Source: Streptomyces sp. NBC_01707 (GTDB lineage Bacteria; Actinomycetota; Actinomycetes; Streptomycetales; Streptomycetaceae). From it: a stretch of DNA of 64,000 nt. The notes beneath the pieces are model-generated. The model had not been told where the DNA came from. It did not search any database and worked only from the letters and a program-made list of their open reading frames with translations. The position numbers and the translations under genes are program-made. Within the stretch, counting starts at the first letter, position 1; every line of letters starts with the position of its first letter. The DNA lies in assembly GCF_041438805.1 (NCBI RefSeq), contig NZ_CP109190.1:6324001-6388000 (forward strand), written 5' to 3'. This document shows, in pieces, positions 8,617 through 16,290 of the stretch.

Positions 8617-9562
8617 CACCGGGGTCCGCCTCAAGCCCGTTGATCCCGCACCGGGGTCGGTGCCCACCCATCCCCAAGGTCTCGACTCCGCTCGACCAGG
8701 GGAGGCGCCGTCCGCCCCTGCGGAACGTACGCCCATCAAGGTGCGCACCGCCCGGTTCGGGTGGGTGGTACCGCCCGTCGCCGTTCTCGCCCTGGTCTTC
8801 CTCTATCCGCTGGTCCTCGTCGTCCAGCAGTCCGTCAGCCCGGACGAGGGCGGCACCTCGCTCGCCCCGTACGGCGACGTCTTCGCCTCCGCGTCGTTCC
8901 GCTCGGCGCTGACCACCACCGTCTGGCTCGCCGTAGGCTCGACCGCCGGCTGTCTGGTGCTGGGCCTCGTCCTCGCCCTGGTGATCGCCTTCGTGCCGTT
9001 CCCCGGCGGCAGGGCGGTCGCCAGGTTCATCGACGTCTTCCTCTCCTTCCCGTCCTTCCTGATCACCCTCGCCCTGCTGTTCATCTACGGCACCGTGGGC
9101 ATGGCCAACGGCGTCTGGACGGATGTCACCGGCGCGGCGGACGGGCCCTTCCACTTCCTCACCACGCCGTGGGGCGTCCTCCTCGCGGAGATCACGTACT
9201 TCACCCCGTTCGTGATGCGGCCGCTGCTCGCCGCGTTCTCGCAACTCGACACCGGGCAGCTGGAGGTCGCCTCCTCGCTGGGCGCGAAGCCGGCCCGGAT
9301 CGTGCGGCAGGTGATCCTCCCCGAAGCGCTGCCGGCGCTCGCCGCGGGCGGCTCCCTCGTCCTCGTGATGTGCCTCAACGAGTTCGGGATCGTGCTGTTC
9401 ACCGGGGCGAAAGGGGTCACGACCCTGCCGATGCTCGTCTACAGCAAGGCGATCCTGGAGTCCGACTACCCCGCCGCCTGTGCCGTCGCCGTCGTCAACA
9501 TCGCGATCTCGGTGGGTCTCTACAGCCTGTATCGGATGGTGAGCCGCCGTGTTGGTGCATAG
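8609..9562 (+). CDS. Phosphonate ABC transporter permease 1
   Basis: 317 residues with six predicted membrane helices after a 45-residue cytoplasmic N-terminus. The EAA-type loop (LEVASSLGAKPARIVRQVILPEALP) near residue 220 is the contact for the ATPase. It is homologous to the PotB/PhnU class of inner-membrane permeases. The Pro/Ser-rich N-terminal extension is longer than usual, and an internal start is possible. Confidence 0.88.
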   Translation: MDSTGVRLKPVDPAPGSVPTHPQGLDSARPGEAPSAPAERTPIKVRTARFGWVVPPVAVLALVFLYPLVLVVQQSVSPDEGGTSLAPYGDVFASASFRSALTTTVWLAVGSTAGCLVLGLVLALVIAFVPFPGGRAVARFIDVFLSFPSFLITLALLFIYGTVGMANGVWTDVTGAADGPFHFLTTPWGVLLAEITYFTPFVMRPLLAAFSQLDTGQLEVASSLGAKPARIVRQVILPEALPALAAGGSLVLVMCLNEFGIVLFTGAKGVTTLPMLVYSKAILESDYPAACAVAVVNIAISVGLYSLYRMVSRRVGA

Positions 9563-10346
9563 CCGTGCCGGGAAGTGGGCCACCTGGGCCGTCTTCCTCC
9601 TGCTCTTCGTCCCCCTGTTCGCGCTCCCCCTGCTGGTGATCGTCGCCGCGTCGTTCACGACCAACTGGTCCGGCGCCTTCCCCTCGGGCCCGACCACCGA
9701 GCACTATCGGGCAGCCACCAGCGGCGATTCCCTCCAGGCCCTCACCACCAGCCTGATCACCGCCGTCGGCGCCAGCCTGCTCGCCCTCACCATCGGCTCC
9801 TGGGCCGCGCTCGCAGCAGCCACGCTGCGACGGCGGGGCAAGAGGTTCCTGGACGGGCTGTTCATGCTGCCGGTCGCCGTACCGTCCGTCGTCGTCGGCC
9901 TCGCCGTGCTCGTCGCGTTCAGCAAGCCGCCGATGCTGCTCAACGGCACGCGCTGGATCGTGATTCTGGCGCACACCGTTCTTGTCACGGCGTTCGCCTA
10001 CCAGTCGGTCTCGGCCGCGACACTGCGTCTGGATCCGATGTACGAGCAGGCGGCGGCCAGTCTCGGCGCCCGCCCCTCGTACGTCCTGTGGCGGATCAAG
10101 CTGCCACTCCTGCTGCCCTCCCTCACGGCGGCCGCAGGGCTCTGCTTCGCCCTGTCCATGGGTGAGTTGAGCGCCACGATGATGCTCTACCCGCCCGACT
10201 GGACACCGCTCCCGGTGCAGATCTTCGCGGCCACCGACCGTGGCTCGCTCTTCACCGGCGCCGCCGTGGCCGTGGTCCTCATGGGCACGACGCTGCTGGT
10301 CCTGCTCGCGGTCTCCCGCATCCGCACCAGAGCCTCGTACCGCTGA
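9549..10346 (+). CDS. Phosphonate ABC transporter permease 2
   Basis: 265 residues and about six membrane helices. The EAA loop reads YEQAAASLGARPSYVLWRIKLPLLLPS, typical of PotC/PhnV permeases. The GTG at 9549 lies inside the end of permease 1 (14-base overlap). It should form the heterodimeric channel with its neighbour. Confidence 0.88.
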   Translation: MLVHSRAGKWATWAVFLLLFVPLFALPLLVIVAASFTTNWSGAFPSGPTTEHYRAATSGDSLQALTTSLITAVGASLLALTIGSWAALAAATLRRRGKRFLDGLFMLPVAVPSVVVGLAVLVAFSKPPMLLNGTRWIVILAHTVLVTAFAYQSVSAATLRLDPMYEQAAASLGARPSYVLWRIKLPLLLPSLTAAAGLCFALSMGELSATMMLYPPDWTPLPVQIFAATDRGSLFTGAAVAVVLMGTTLLVLLAVSRIRTRASYR

Positions 10347-10385
10347 CACCCCGTACCGAACCCACTTCCAGGAGATACGACTCCC

Positions 10386-11447
10386 ATGCGCAAGAGCCAC
10401 CTCAAGCCGCTGGCCGCCGTCACCGGCGCGCTCGCCCTCGCCGCCACCCTCTCCGCCTGCGGCGGTTCCTCGGCCGCCTCCGACGAGAAGATCGTCACCG
10501 TCTACAGCGCGGACGGGCTCAAGGGCGAGAACGGCGACGGCTGGTACGACAAGGTCTTCAAGGACTTCGAGAAGAAGACCGGCATCAAGGTCGAGTACGT
10601 GGAGGGCGGCTCCGGCGAGATGGTGCAGCGCGCCGCCCGCGAGAAGTCCAACACCCAGGCCGATGTGCTGGTCACGCTCCCGCCGTTCATCCAGCAGGCC
10701 GACTCCAAGGGCCTCCTGACGGCGTACGAACCGGCCGGCTCCGACCAGGTCGACGGCGCCGACAAGGCGTCCGACTCCAAGTGGACCTCGGTCGTCAACA
10801 ACTACTTCGGCTTCGTCTACAACAAGAAGGAACTGAAGACCGCGCCCACCACCTGGGACGAGCTCACCGACGGGAAGTACAAGGAGAAGATCCAGTACTC
10901 CACCCCCGGAGTCGCCGGTGACGGAACGGCCGTACTCATCAAGGCCATGCACGACTTCGGCGGCAAGGAGCCGGCGATGGAGTACCTGAAGAAGCTCCAG
11001 GCCAACAACGTCGGGCCGTCCGCCTCCACCGGCAAGCTCGCCCCCAAGGTCGACAAGGGCGAACTGTCCGTCGCCAACGGTGACGTCCAGATGAACTTCG
11101 CGCAGTCCAAGGACATGCCGAACCTCGGCATCTGGTTCCCGGCGAAGGCCGGCTCCGAGCCCACCACGTTCGCCCTGCCCTACGCGGCCGGACTGGTCAG
11201 CAAGGCCCCGCACAGCGCCAACGGCAAGAAGCTGCTCGACTTCATGCTCTCCGAGCAGGCCCAGAAGGACGTCAGCGAGGTCGGCGGCGGCTTCTCCGCC
11301 CGCAAGGACATCGAGGCCACCGACGCCAACGCCATCGCGCTCAGCAAGCTGATGAACGGGGTGGAGGTCTTCGAGCCGGACTGGTCGGACATAGGCGCCA
11401 ACCTGGACGGTTACGTGGACGCCTGGAAGACGGCCACCGGCAGCTGA
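10386..11447 (+). CDS. 2-aminoethylphosphonate-type ABC transporter substrate-binding lipoprotein
   Basis: 353 residues. The signal peptide ends in lipobox LSAC (C25). The mature start VTVYSADGLKGENGDGWYDKVFKDFEKKTGI, read with the later ADVLVTLPPFIQ and YNKKELKTAPTTWDEL segments, is typical of the PhnS/iron-binding (type II) solute-binding family. AGGAG lies 9 bases upstream. As the last gene of the operon it defines what is imported; with a phosphonatase-like enzyme present an aminophosphonate is the best guess, with no direct proof from sequence. Confidence 0.85.
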   Translation: MRKSHLKPLAAVTGALALAATLSACGGSSAASDEKIVTVYSADGLKGENGDGWYDKVFKDFEKKTGIKVEYVEGGSGEMVQRAAREKSNTQADVLVTLPPFIQQADSKGLLTAYEPAGSDQVDGADKASDSKWTSVVNNYFGFVYNKKELKTAPTTWDELTDGKYKEKIQYSTPGVAGDGTAVLIKAMHDFGGKEPAMEYLKKLQANNVGPSASTGKLAPKVDKGELSVANGDVQMNFAQSKDMPNLGIWFPAKAGSEPTTFALPYAAGLVSKAPHSANGKKLLDFMLSEQAQKDVSEVGGGFSARKDIEATDANAIALSKLMNGVEVFEPDWSDIGANLDGYVDAWKTATGS

Positions 11448-11623
11448 CTGCGGGGACCGGCACGGGCCCACCGGCCGGGCACCCTAAAATCGGGGATGTC
11501 GGCGCTGCACAACGCGGTGCCGCCGGCGTCCCCGCACACGGGCCAGGAACGCGCAAAGAACGTTCTTGACGTCTCACTCCGGCTGTCTGACACTCCGCTG
11601 CGGGGGGAGTGCCAGACCACCAC

Positions 11624-12403
11624 TCAGACGAGGTCGACGAGGTCCGCGATCGAGTCCACAACCTTGGTCGGCCGGTACGGGTAGCGCTCGATCTCGTCCC
11701 TGTTCGTCAGCCCGGTGAGAACCAGGAACGTTTCCATCCCGGCCTCCAGCCCGGCCAGCACATCCGTGTCCATCCGGTCGCCGATCATCGCGGAGGTCTC
11801 GGAGTGGGCACCCAAAGTGTTCAGCGCACTGCGCATCATGAGCGGGTTGGGCTTGCCGACGAAGTACGGCTCCTTGCCGGTCGCCTTCGTGATCAACGCA
11901 GCGACGGAACCGGTGGCGGGTAGTGCCCCCTCGGGTGAAGGCCCGGTGTTGTCGGGGTTGGTGGCGATGAAGCGGGCACCGTTGTTTATCAACCGGATGG
12001 CCTTAGTCAGCGCCTCGAACGAATAAGTCCGCGTCTCACCCAAGATCACGAAATCGGGCTCGGTGTCGGTGAGCACGTACCCGGCTTCATGCAAGGCGGT
12101 GGTCAGCCCCGCCTCACCGATGACGTAGGCAGTGCCGCCAGGGTGCTGGTTGTCCAAGAACTTGGCGGTAGCCAGGGCCGAGGTCCAGATGTTCTCGACC
12201 GGCACTTCGAGGCCGATGCGGTTGAGCCGCATATGTAGGTCTCGGGCTGTGTAGATCGAGTTGTTCGTCAGAACGAGGAACGGCTTGCCCGAATCACGGA
12301 GCTTCTTGATGAAGGCGTCCGCGCCGGGGATCGGCACGCCTTCGTGCATCAGCACCCCGTCCATGTCGGTGAGCCACGATTCGATGGGCTTGTGATCTGT
12401 CAT
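11624..12403 (-). CDS. HAD-IIA (NagD-like) phosphatase
   Basis: 259 residues. TDMDGVL (D13, D15), LVLTNNS (motif II), GKPNPLMM (motif III lysine) and [10 protein letters not shown] (motif IV) give a complete HAD-IIA enzyme with a C2 cap, of the NagD/AraL type that dephosphorylates nucleotides or sugar phosphates. CTCCT (AGGAG on the coding strand) lies 8 bases before the ATG. By eye its G+C and third-position bias are lower than its neighbours, which fits acquisition. A broken piece of a second copy lies at 13336-13440 in the opposite orientation, with a recombinase remnant between. Confidence 0.88.
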   Translation of the reverse strand: MTDHKPIESWLTDMDGVLMHEGVPIPGADAFIKKLRDSGKPFLVLTNNSIYTARDLHMRLNRIGLEVPVENIWTSALATAKFLDNQHPGGTAYVIGEAGLTTALHEAGYVLTDTEPDFVILGETRTYSFEALTKAIRLINNGARFIATNPDNTGPSPEGALPATGSVAALITKATGKEPYFVGKPNPLMMRSALNTLGAHSETSAMIGDRMDTDVLAGLEAGMETFLVLTGLTNRDEIERYPYRPTKVVDSIADLVDLV

Positions 12404-12829
12404 GGGTGCGGCTCCTGCCATACGACGACTCACGGGATGACCATGCTATTCACTCCTTGCATTCAGAGCCTGAACGTCTCGTAGCCCGGACCGGTCGCAG
12501 GGTGAAACGTCGCCTTTGTTCGTAGGGTTCCCTATACATCAGTAAGTAGCGATTCATTCAGAGATCACCTACAGTGCGGGTTTGGTCATACGGAGTCACC
12601 CGCTCCGACTCGCAGGGGAACTTCTTCCCGGACGCCGGCTCGGCCAAGAGGGCCGCCGAGCCGAACGCGGGCGAGTGCTCGAACACCGAGCCGTGGATGG
12701 TCCCGTTCCGGCCGGAGTGCAGTACACAGTGACGGCCGATACGAGATCTACGACGGCGGCAGTGAGGGGACGCACTCCTGACTGCCGAACTGCAGCCTCA
12801 GATCTGGTGGTTGCCCGCTGGCACACGGG
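12404..12829. other. AT-richer gene-poor stretch with an orphan short ORF
   Basis: 426 bases with no convincing gene. It holds the promoter side of the HAD gene and an inverted repeat TAGGG-TT-CCCTA at 12523-12534 next to CTATAC. A 52-codon open frame on the + strand (GTG 12574 to TGA 12732) has a GNFFPDAGSAKRAAEPNAGE stretch and no recognised family. With the adjacent recombinase remnant it reads as debris of an inserted element. Confidence 0.4.
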
Positions 12830-13325
12830 CTACTTCCACACGATCTCAAGGAGCTCCGGGCGGAACACTCCGCGCTGTGCGCCGCCCTTACCTGCTCCGC
12901 TGATCATCACGGATTCGATAGTCCTCATGATCTCCTGCCGCTTCATGTCCACGGTGCCGCCCTCCCATTCGCGGACGATGCGACCGGCCGCGGAGCCTGC
13001 TGGGGCGGGTGTCTCCGGAAACGTCGAGACCTTCTCTTTCGTCTCCCGCTCCTTGTCCTCCAGGCGGCGGATCTCGCGGGCGAACTCGCCGAGAGAGAGC
13101 AGGTCGTCAGCCCGAAGCTGTCGAGCCTCGGCCTTGTCCGCCTCGACCTGCTCCAGCGCCTTCTTGGCCTTGGTCAGCTCGGGGTCTTCCTCTTCAGCGG
13201 GCTGCACAGTGCGAGCCCGCTTCTTGAGGCTGCCGAGAAGGACCTTCTCGACGTAGTCGTCGACCGGGGGCCGCTGCGGGACAGCTTTCCGCACCCGCCG
13301 CCCGCCTTCCTGCACAGGTAGAGGC
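12830..13325 (-). pseudogene. C-terminal remnant of a large serine recombinase
   Basis: Reading from about 13325 down to the TAG at 12830, the frame gives DDYVEKVLLGSL, then a charged coiled-coil (LTKAKKALEQVEADKAEARQ, SLGEFAREIRRLEDKERETK), then a WEGGTVDMKRQEIMRTI segment, and it ends FRPELLEIVWK. That is the linker/coiled-coil and C-terminal cap of phage- and ICE-type serine integrases. The catalytic serine domain is absent, and the frame runs straight into unrelated sequence at about 13330. It cannot be functional. The family is inferred from these C-terminal patterns only. Confidence 0.65.
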
Positions 13326-13335
13326 CCGAACGTAC

Positions 13336-13440
13336 AGTTTCGAGCGCTCACCAAGGCGATCCGCGTGATCAACGGCGGGGCCCGCTTCATCTGGACCAAC
13401 CCGGGACGGGACCAGCCCCTCCGCCGAGGGCCGGCCGCTG
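13336..13440 (+). pseudogene. Fragment of a second NagD-like HAD gene, frameshifted
   Basis: The + strand here reads RALTKAIRVINGGARFIWTN, then after a frame change DGTSPSAEG. The intact gene at 11624-12403 has [20 protein letters not shown] then DNTGPSPEG. Bases also align, with a 1-base deletion at the left end (TTCGA-GCGCT) and another shift near 13405. The fragment is about 100 bases, opposite in strand to the intact gene, and abuts the recombinase remnant. Confidence 0.7.
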
Positions 13441-13476
13441 CGCGTGGGCTGAGACCCGCCCGGCACCGGCACGGGC

Positions 13477-13516
13477 GAGTGCGGGGAGAGGTTCCTGCGA
13501 GCCGTTCCCCGCACTC
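13477..13516. terminator. Hairpin upstream of the sortase pair
   Basis: An 11-bp perfect stem (GAGTGCGGGGA at 13477-13487 with 13506-13516) around an 18-base loop. It lies 75 bases before the next gene and may insulate it from the debris upstream. Confidence 0.45.
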
Positions 13517-13591
13517 CCACGGACCAAGCCCGTCGCCCCAGCGGATGCGAAAACCCGCCGGACGCGTGAACCTGCCTTTAGGAGGTTCACG

Positions 13592-14167
13592 ATGCGTTCC
13601 ATATCCCTCACGTTCTGTGGAGCCGCAGTGGTTGCGGTGACACTGATGCCCGCTTCCGTCGCACTGGCCGACTCCGGCACCAGCCAGGAAAAGGAAACAC
13701 AGACCCGCGCCGCCCTCTCGGTGGACCCGGCCTCCATCGCCCCCGGGGGTGAGGTGGACCTGCGGGTCGACGGCTGCAAGGGGGGGAAGGCCAAAGGGAT
13801 CTCCGACGCCTTCGACTCCGACGCCGGCTTCTCGGCCGCCGACGACAGCAGACTCTCCGCCAGAGCCAAGATCCGCTCGGACGCAGCGGCCGGCGACTAC
13901 GACATCTGGGTGACCTGTGACGACGACAAGGACACCCGGGTGTCCGGCACCGTCACCGTCGTCGATCGCGAAGGCGCCGCACCCGTCGCCCCGATCGCCC
14001 CGGTCCGCGCCGGAGGCGGCGGCACCGCGACACTCCTTGCCGGCGAGGCGGCCCAGCAGGACGGCCCCGGCATCGCACACACCGTGACCGGGCTGGTCCT
14101 GGCCGCCGTCGCGTCCGTCGCCGTCGCCTTCCGCAGCTCCCGCCGTCGTCACCCGTCCGCGGACTGA
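13592..14167 (+). CDS. Secreted membrane-anchored protein partnered with class F sortase
   Basis: 191 residues. Signal peptide (FCGAAVVAVTLMPASVALA), a beta-sandwich-like domain with LSVDPASIAPGGEVDLRVDGC, a Gly-rich linker, and a C-terminal helix with RRRH tail. There is no LPxTG-like box before the helix, so it is probably held by the helix itself. AGGAGG at 13579-13584 is a strong ribosome site. Only 5 bases separate it from the sortase gene, and this small secreted protein plus class F sortase pair recurs in Streptomyces. It could be the sortase's helper or substrate. Confidence 0.7.
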   Translation: MRSISLTFCGAAVVAVTLMPASVALADSGTSQEKETQTRAALSVDPASIAPGGEVDLRVDGCKGGKAKGISDAFDSDAGFSAADDSRLSARAKIRSDAAAGDYDIWVTCDDDKDTRVSGTVTVVDREGAAPVAPIAPVRAGGGGTATLLAGEAAQQDGPGIAHTVTGLVLAAVASVAVAFRSSRRRHPSAD

Positions 14168-14172
14168 ACGAG

Positions 14173-14904
14173 ATGTCCGCCTCGGACCGCCCCACAGGCA
14201 CCGGCCGGCTGCTCACCGGCGTGGCCTGGGCCGTCGTGTTGCTGGGCCTGTGGCTCTGGGGTCGCGGAATCACCGACGGATCCGGCGCCAGCTCCGCCCC
14301 GACCACCGGCGATGTCGCCGCGGTCGGCCGCCCGCTCGGCGTACCGCTGCCCGCGGCGCACGCCCCGATCAAGGGCGCGGCCCCCGAGCGCGTCGAGATC
14401 CCCTCGATCGGCATCAAGGCCCCCGTCGTCTCCCGCGGCCTGGACGCGGCGGGAGGGATCGACCCGCCGTCCTTCGCGACACCGCACACGGTCGGCTGGT
14501 ACGGCAGCGGCACCCGGCCCGGCGCGGCGGGCGCCGCGCTCTTCGTCGGCCATGTCGACACCGAGACCAAACCGGCCGTCTTCTACGGGCTCAGCGCGGC
14601 CCGCCCCGGCGCCAAGATCCGGGTGGTCCGCACGGACGGCACGGTCGCCGAATTCACCATCGACGACGTCCAGGTCTTCACCCGGGACCGCTTCAACGCC
14701 CGCAAGGCGTACGGTCCCCGCAAGGACGGCCGGGCGGAGCTGAGGCTGATCACCTGCGGCGGTACGTTCGACCGCGCGTCGCACGAGTACAACGCCAATG
14801 TGGTCGTCTCCGCCTATCTGACCGGCGAGAAGAAGAGTCCGGCCAGGACGGCCGGGGCCATGGGCAAGTCCGGCAGGTCGGCCAGGTCCGCCGACTCGGC
14901 GTAG
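14173..14904 (+). CDS. Class F sortase
   Basis: 243 residues. N-terminal membrane helix (LLTGVAWAVVLLGLWLWG), then the sortase barrel. Catalytic His in LFVGHVDT (H127), catalytic Cys in RLITCGG (C195), and Arg in FDRASHEYN shortly after. The IPSIGIKAPVVSRGLD start and GWYGSGTRPG loop are class F features. It acts outside the membrane as a transpeptidase, attaching surface proteins to peptidoglycan. The Ser/Arg/Lys-rich C-terminal tail is an addition of uncertain role. Confidence 0.9.
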   Translation: MSASDRPTGTGRLLTGVAWAVVLLGLWLWGRGITDGSGASSAPTTGDVAAVGRPLGVPLPAAHAPIKGAAPERVEIPSIGIKAPVVSRGLDAAGGIDPPSFATPHTVGWYGSGTRPGAAGAALFVGHVDTETKPAVFYGLSAARPGAKIRVVRTDGTVAEFTIDDVQVFTRDRFNARKAYGPRKDGRAELRLITCGGTFDRASHEYNANVVVSAYLTGEKKSPARTAGAMGKSGRSARSADSA

Positions 14905-14931
14905 GACGTCCTGGGCAGAGGAGGGATACCT

Positions 14932-14976
14932 GGCCCGGCCGGCCGCCCGTTCTCCCCCCGGGGCGCCGGCCGGGCC
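14932..14976 (+). terminator. Terminator hairpin after the sortase gene
   Basis: A 12-bp perfect stem (GGCCCGGCCGGC at 14932-14943 with 14965-14976) and a 21-base loop, 27 bases after the sortase stop. The remaining 249 bases to the next start hold no gene I can support. Confidence 0.6.
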
Positions 14977-15225
14977 GGTCCTCGACCGCGGTGCGCGGGC
15001 TGCGGGAGAAGCCCGGCGCCGACACGGGAGGGCAAGGGGGCGCGTGGGCCACTGCTGAACACTGTAGGCCGGTGAACGGTCATGGCCCAGTCGTTTTTTG
15101 ACGGTGCGTTCAGAATCGGTCACTGTCCGTCGTTCATGGGCGTCCTTGTATGTACGGGCAAGCCGGACACCGGGGTGTGCCAGGATGGATTCGCCCGGTC
15201 TTGTCCGGCACTCAAGGGGGAGTGG

Positions 15226-16239
15226 ATGTACGGCAGTTGCACCGGCTGGTTCCGCACGGGGGCGGTGGCCGCGGTCGGCGCGATGGTGCTGCTCGCGGGA
15301 TGTTCATCGGCCGACGACGACGGGGACGAGAGACCCTCCGCGATCGGCCGTCAGCCCTCGGGCGGCGGCCCGTACTGGGTCAATCCCGAAGGGAACGCGG
15401 CGCGGCAGGTCGCCGCCTACACCAGGGACGGCAACGACAGGAACGCCGACCTGATCAGGAAGATCGCCCGGCAGCCGGTCGGCGAGTGGATCGGCCCGGA
15501 CAACCCCGAGGTCGAGGCCAAGGGCTTCACCGAGGCGGCCGCGAAGGCCGACCGGGAGGCGCTGCTGGTCCTGTACAACATCCCGCACCGCGACTGCGGC
15601 CAGTTCTCGAAGGGCGGTGCCGCCGACGGCAACGCGTACCGCGCCTGGCTGGAGAAGGTCGCCCAGGGCATCGGCGACCGCCGCGCCACGGTGATCCTGG
15701 AGCCGGACGCGGTACTGCACCTGGTCGACGGCTGCACTCCGCAGGAGTTCCACGAGGAGCGGTACGACCTCCTCAAGGGCGCAGTCCAGCGGCTGAAGCA
15801 ACTGCCACACACCCGCGTCTACATGGACGCGGGCAACGCCGGCTGGCACACGCCCGACGCGCTCTTCCAGCCGATCCGGCGGGCAGGCATCGCCGACGCG
15901 GACGGCTTCGCGGTCAATGTCTCCAACTTCCAGACCACGGCGGTCAGTACGGACTTCGGCAGGCAGCTGTCGGAGAGGGTCGGCGGCAAGCCGTTCGTGA
16001 TCGACACCAGCCGCAACGGCAACGGCCCCTACGACGGCGGTGACCCGAAGGAGAACTGGTGCAACCCTCCGGACCGCGCACTCGGCGAACCGCCGACGAC
16101 GGACACGGGTGAGGACCTGGTCGACGCGTATCTCTGGGTCAAGCGGCCGGGAGAGTCGGACGGTACCTGCAAGGGGGGTCCGAAGGCAGGGGCGTGGTGG
16201 CCGGAGTACGCACTGGGTCTGGCCCGCGACACGAAGTAG
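15226..16239 (+). CDS. cslZ: GH6-family endoglucanase-like lipoprotein of the cslA locus
   Basis: 337 residues. Lipobox LLAGC (C26) anchors it outside the membrane. GH6 signatures are present: YNIPHRDCGQFSKGG (D123), VILEPDAV (proton donor D161), DTSRNGNGPY and WWPEYAL. The ATG at 15226 follows AAGGGGGA. GH6 enzymes cut beta-1,4-glucan. Beside glxA and cslA this is the CslZ position of S. coelicolor, where the enzyme is thought to trim or release the tip glycan. It is convergent with glxA, 51 bases apart. Confidence 0.85.
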   Translation: MYGSCTGWFRTGAVAAVGAMVLLAGCSSADDDGDERPSAIGRQPSGGGPYWVNPEGNAARQVAAYTRDGNDRNADLIRKIARQPVGEWIGPDNPEVEAKGFTEAAAKADREALLVLYNIPHRDCGQFSKGGAADGNAYRAWLEKVAQGIGDRRATVILEPDAVLHLVDGCTPQEFHEERYDLLKGAVQRLKQLPHTRVYMDAGNAGWHTPDALFQPIRRAGIADADGFAVNVSNFQTTAVSTDFGRQLSERVGGKPFVIDTSRNGNGPYDGGDPKENWCNPPDRALGEPPTTDTGEDLVDAYLWVKRPGESDGTCKGGPKAGAWWPEYALGLARDTK

Positions 16240-16290
16240 TCCCGGGGGTCGTCCTGCGGCCGGCTTTTCGTCCTCGAACTCCCCCTCGGT

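Noticed and set aside
9495..11471. 658-codon minus-strand frame
   Set aside because: Shadow of the phosphonate permease and binding-protein genes; low-complexity Gly/Leu/Val/Glu.
12830..14152. Long minus-strand frame across the surface-protein gene
   Set aside because: Only its last part (below about 13325) resembles a recombinase; the rest is antisense to a real gene at 13592-14167.
15082..15225. Upstream extension of the GH6 gene
   Set aside because: The ribosome site and lipobox signal peptide place the start at 15226.
14905..15225. CebR or DasR box ahead of cslZ
   Set aside because: Searched by eye for TGGGAGCGCTCCCA and GGTCTAGACC cores; none found in the leader.
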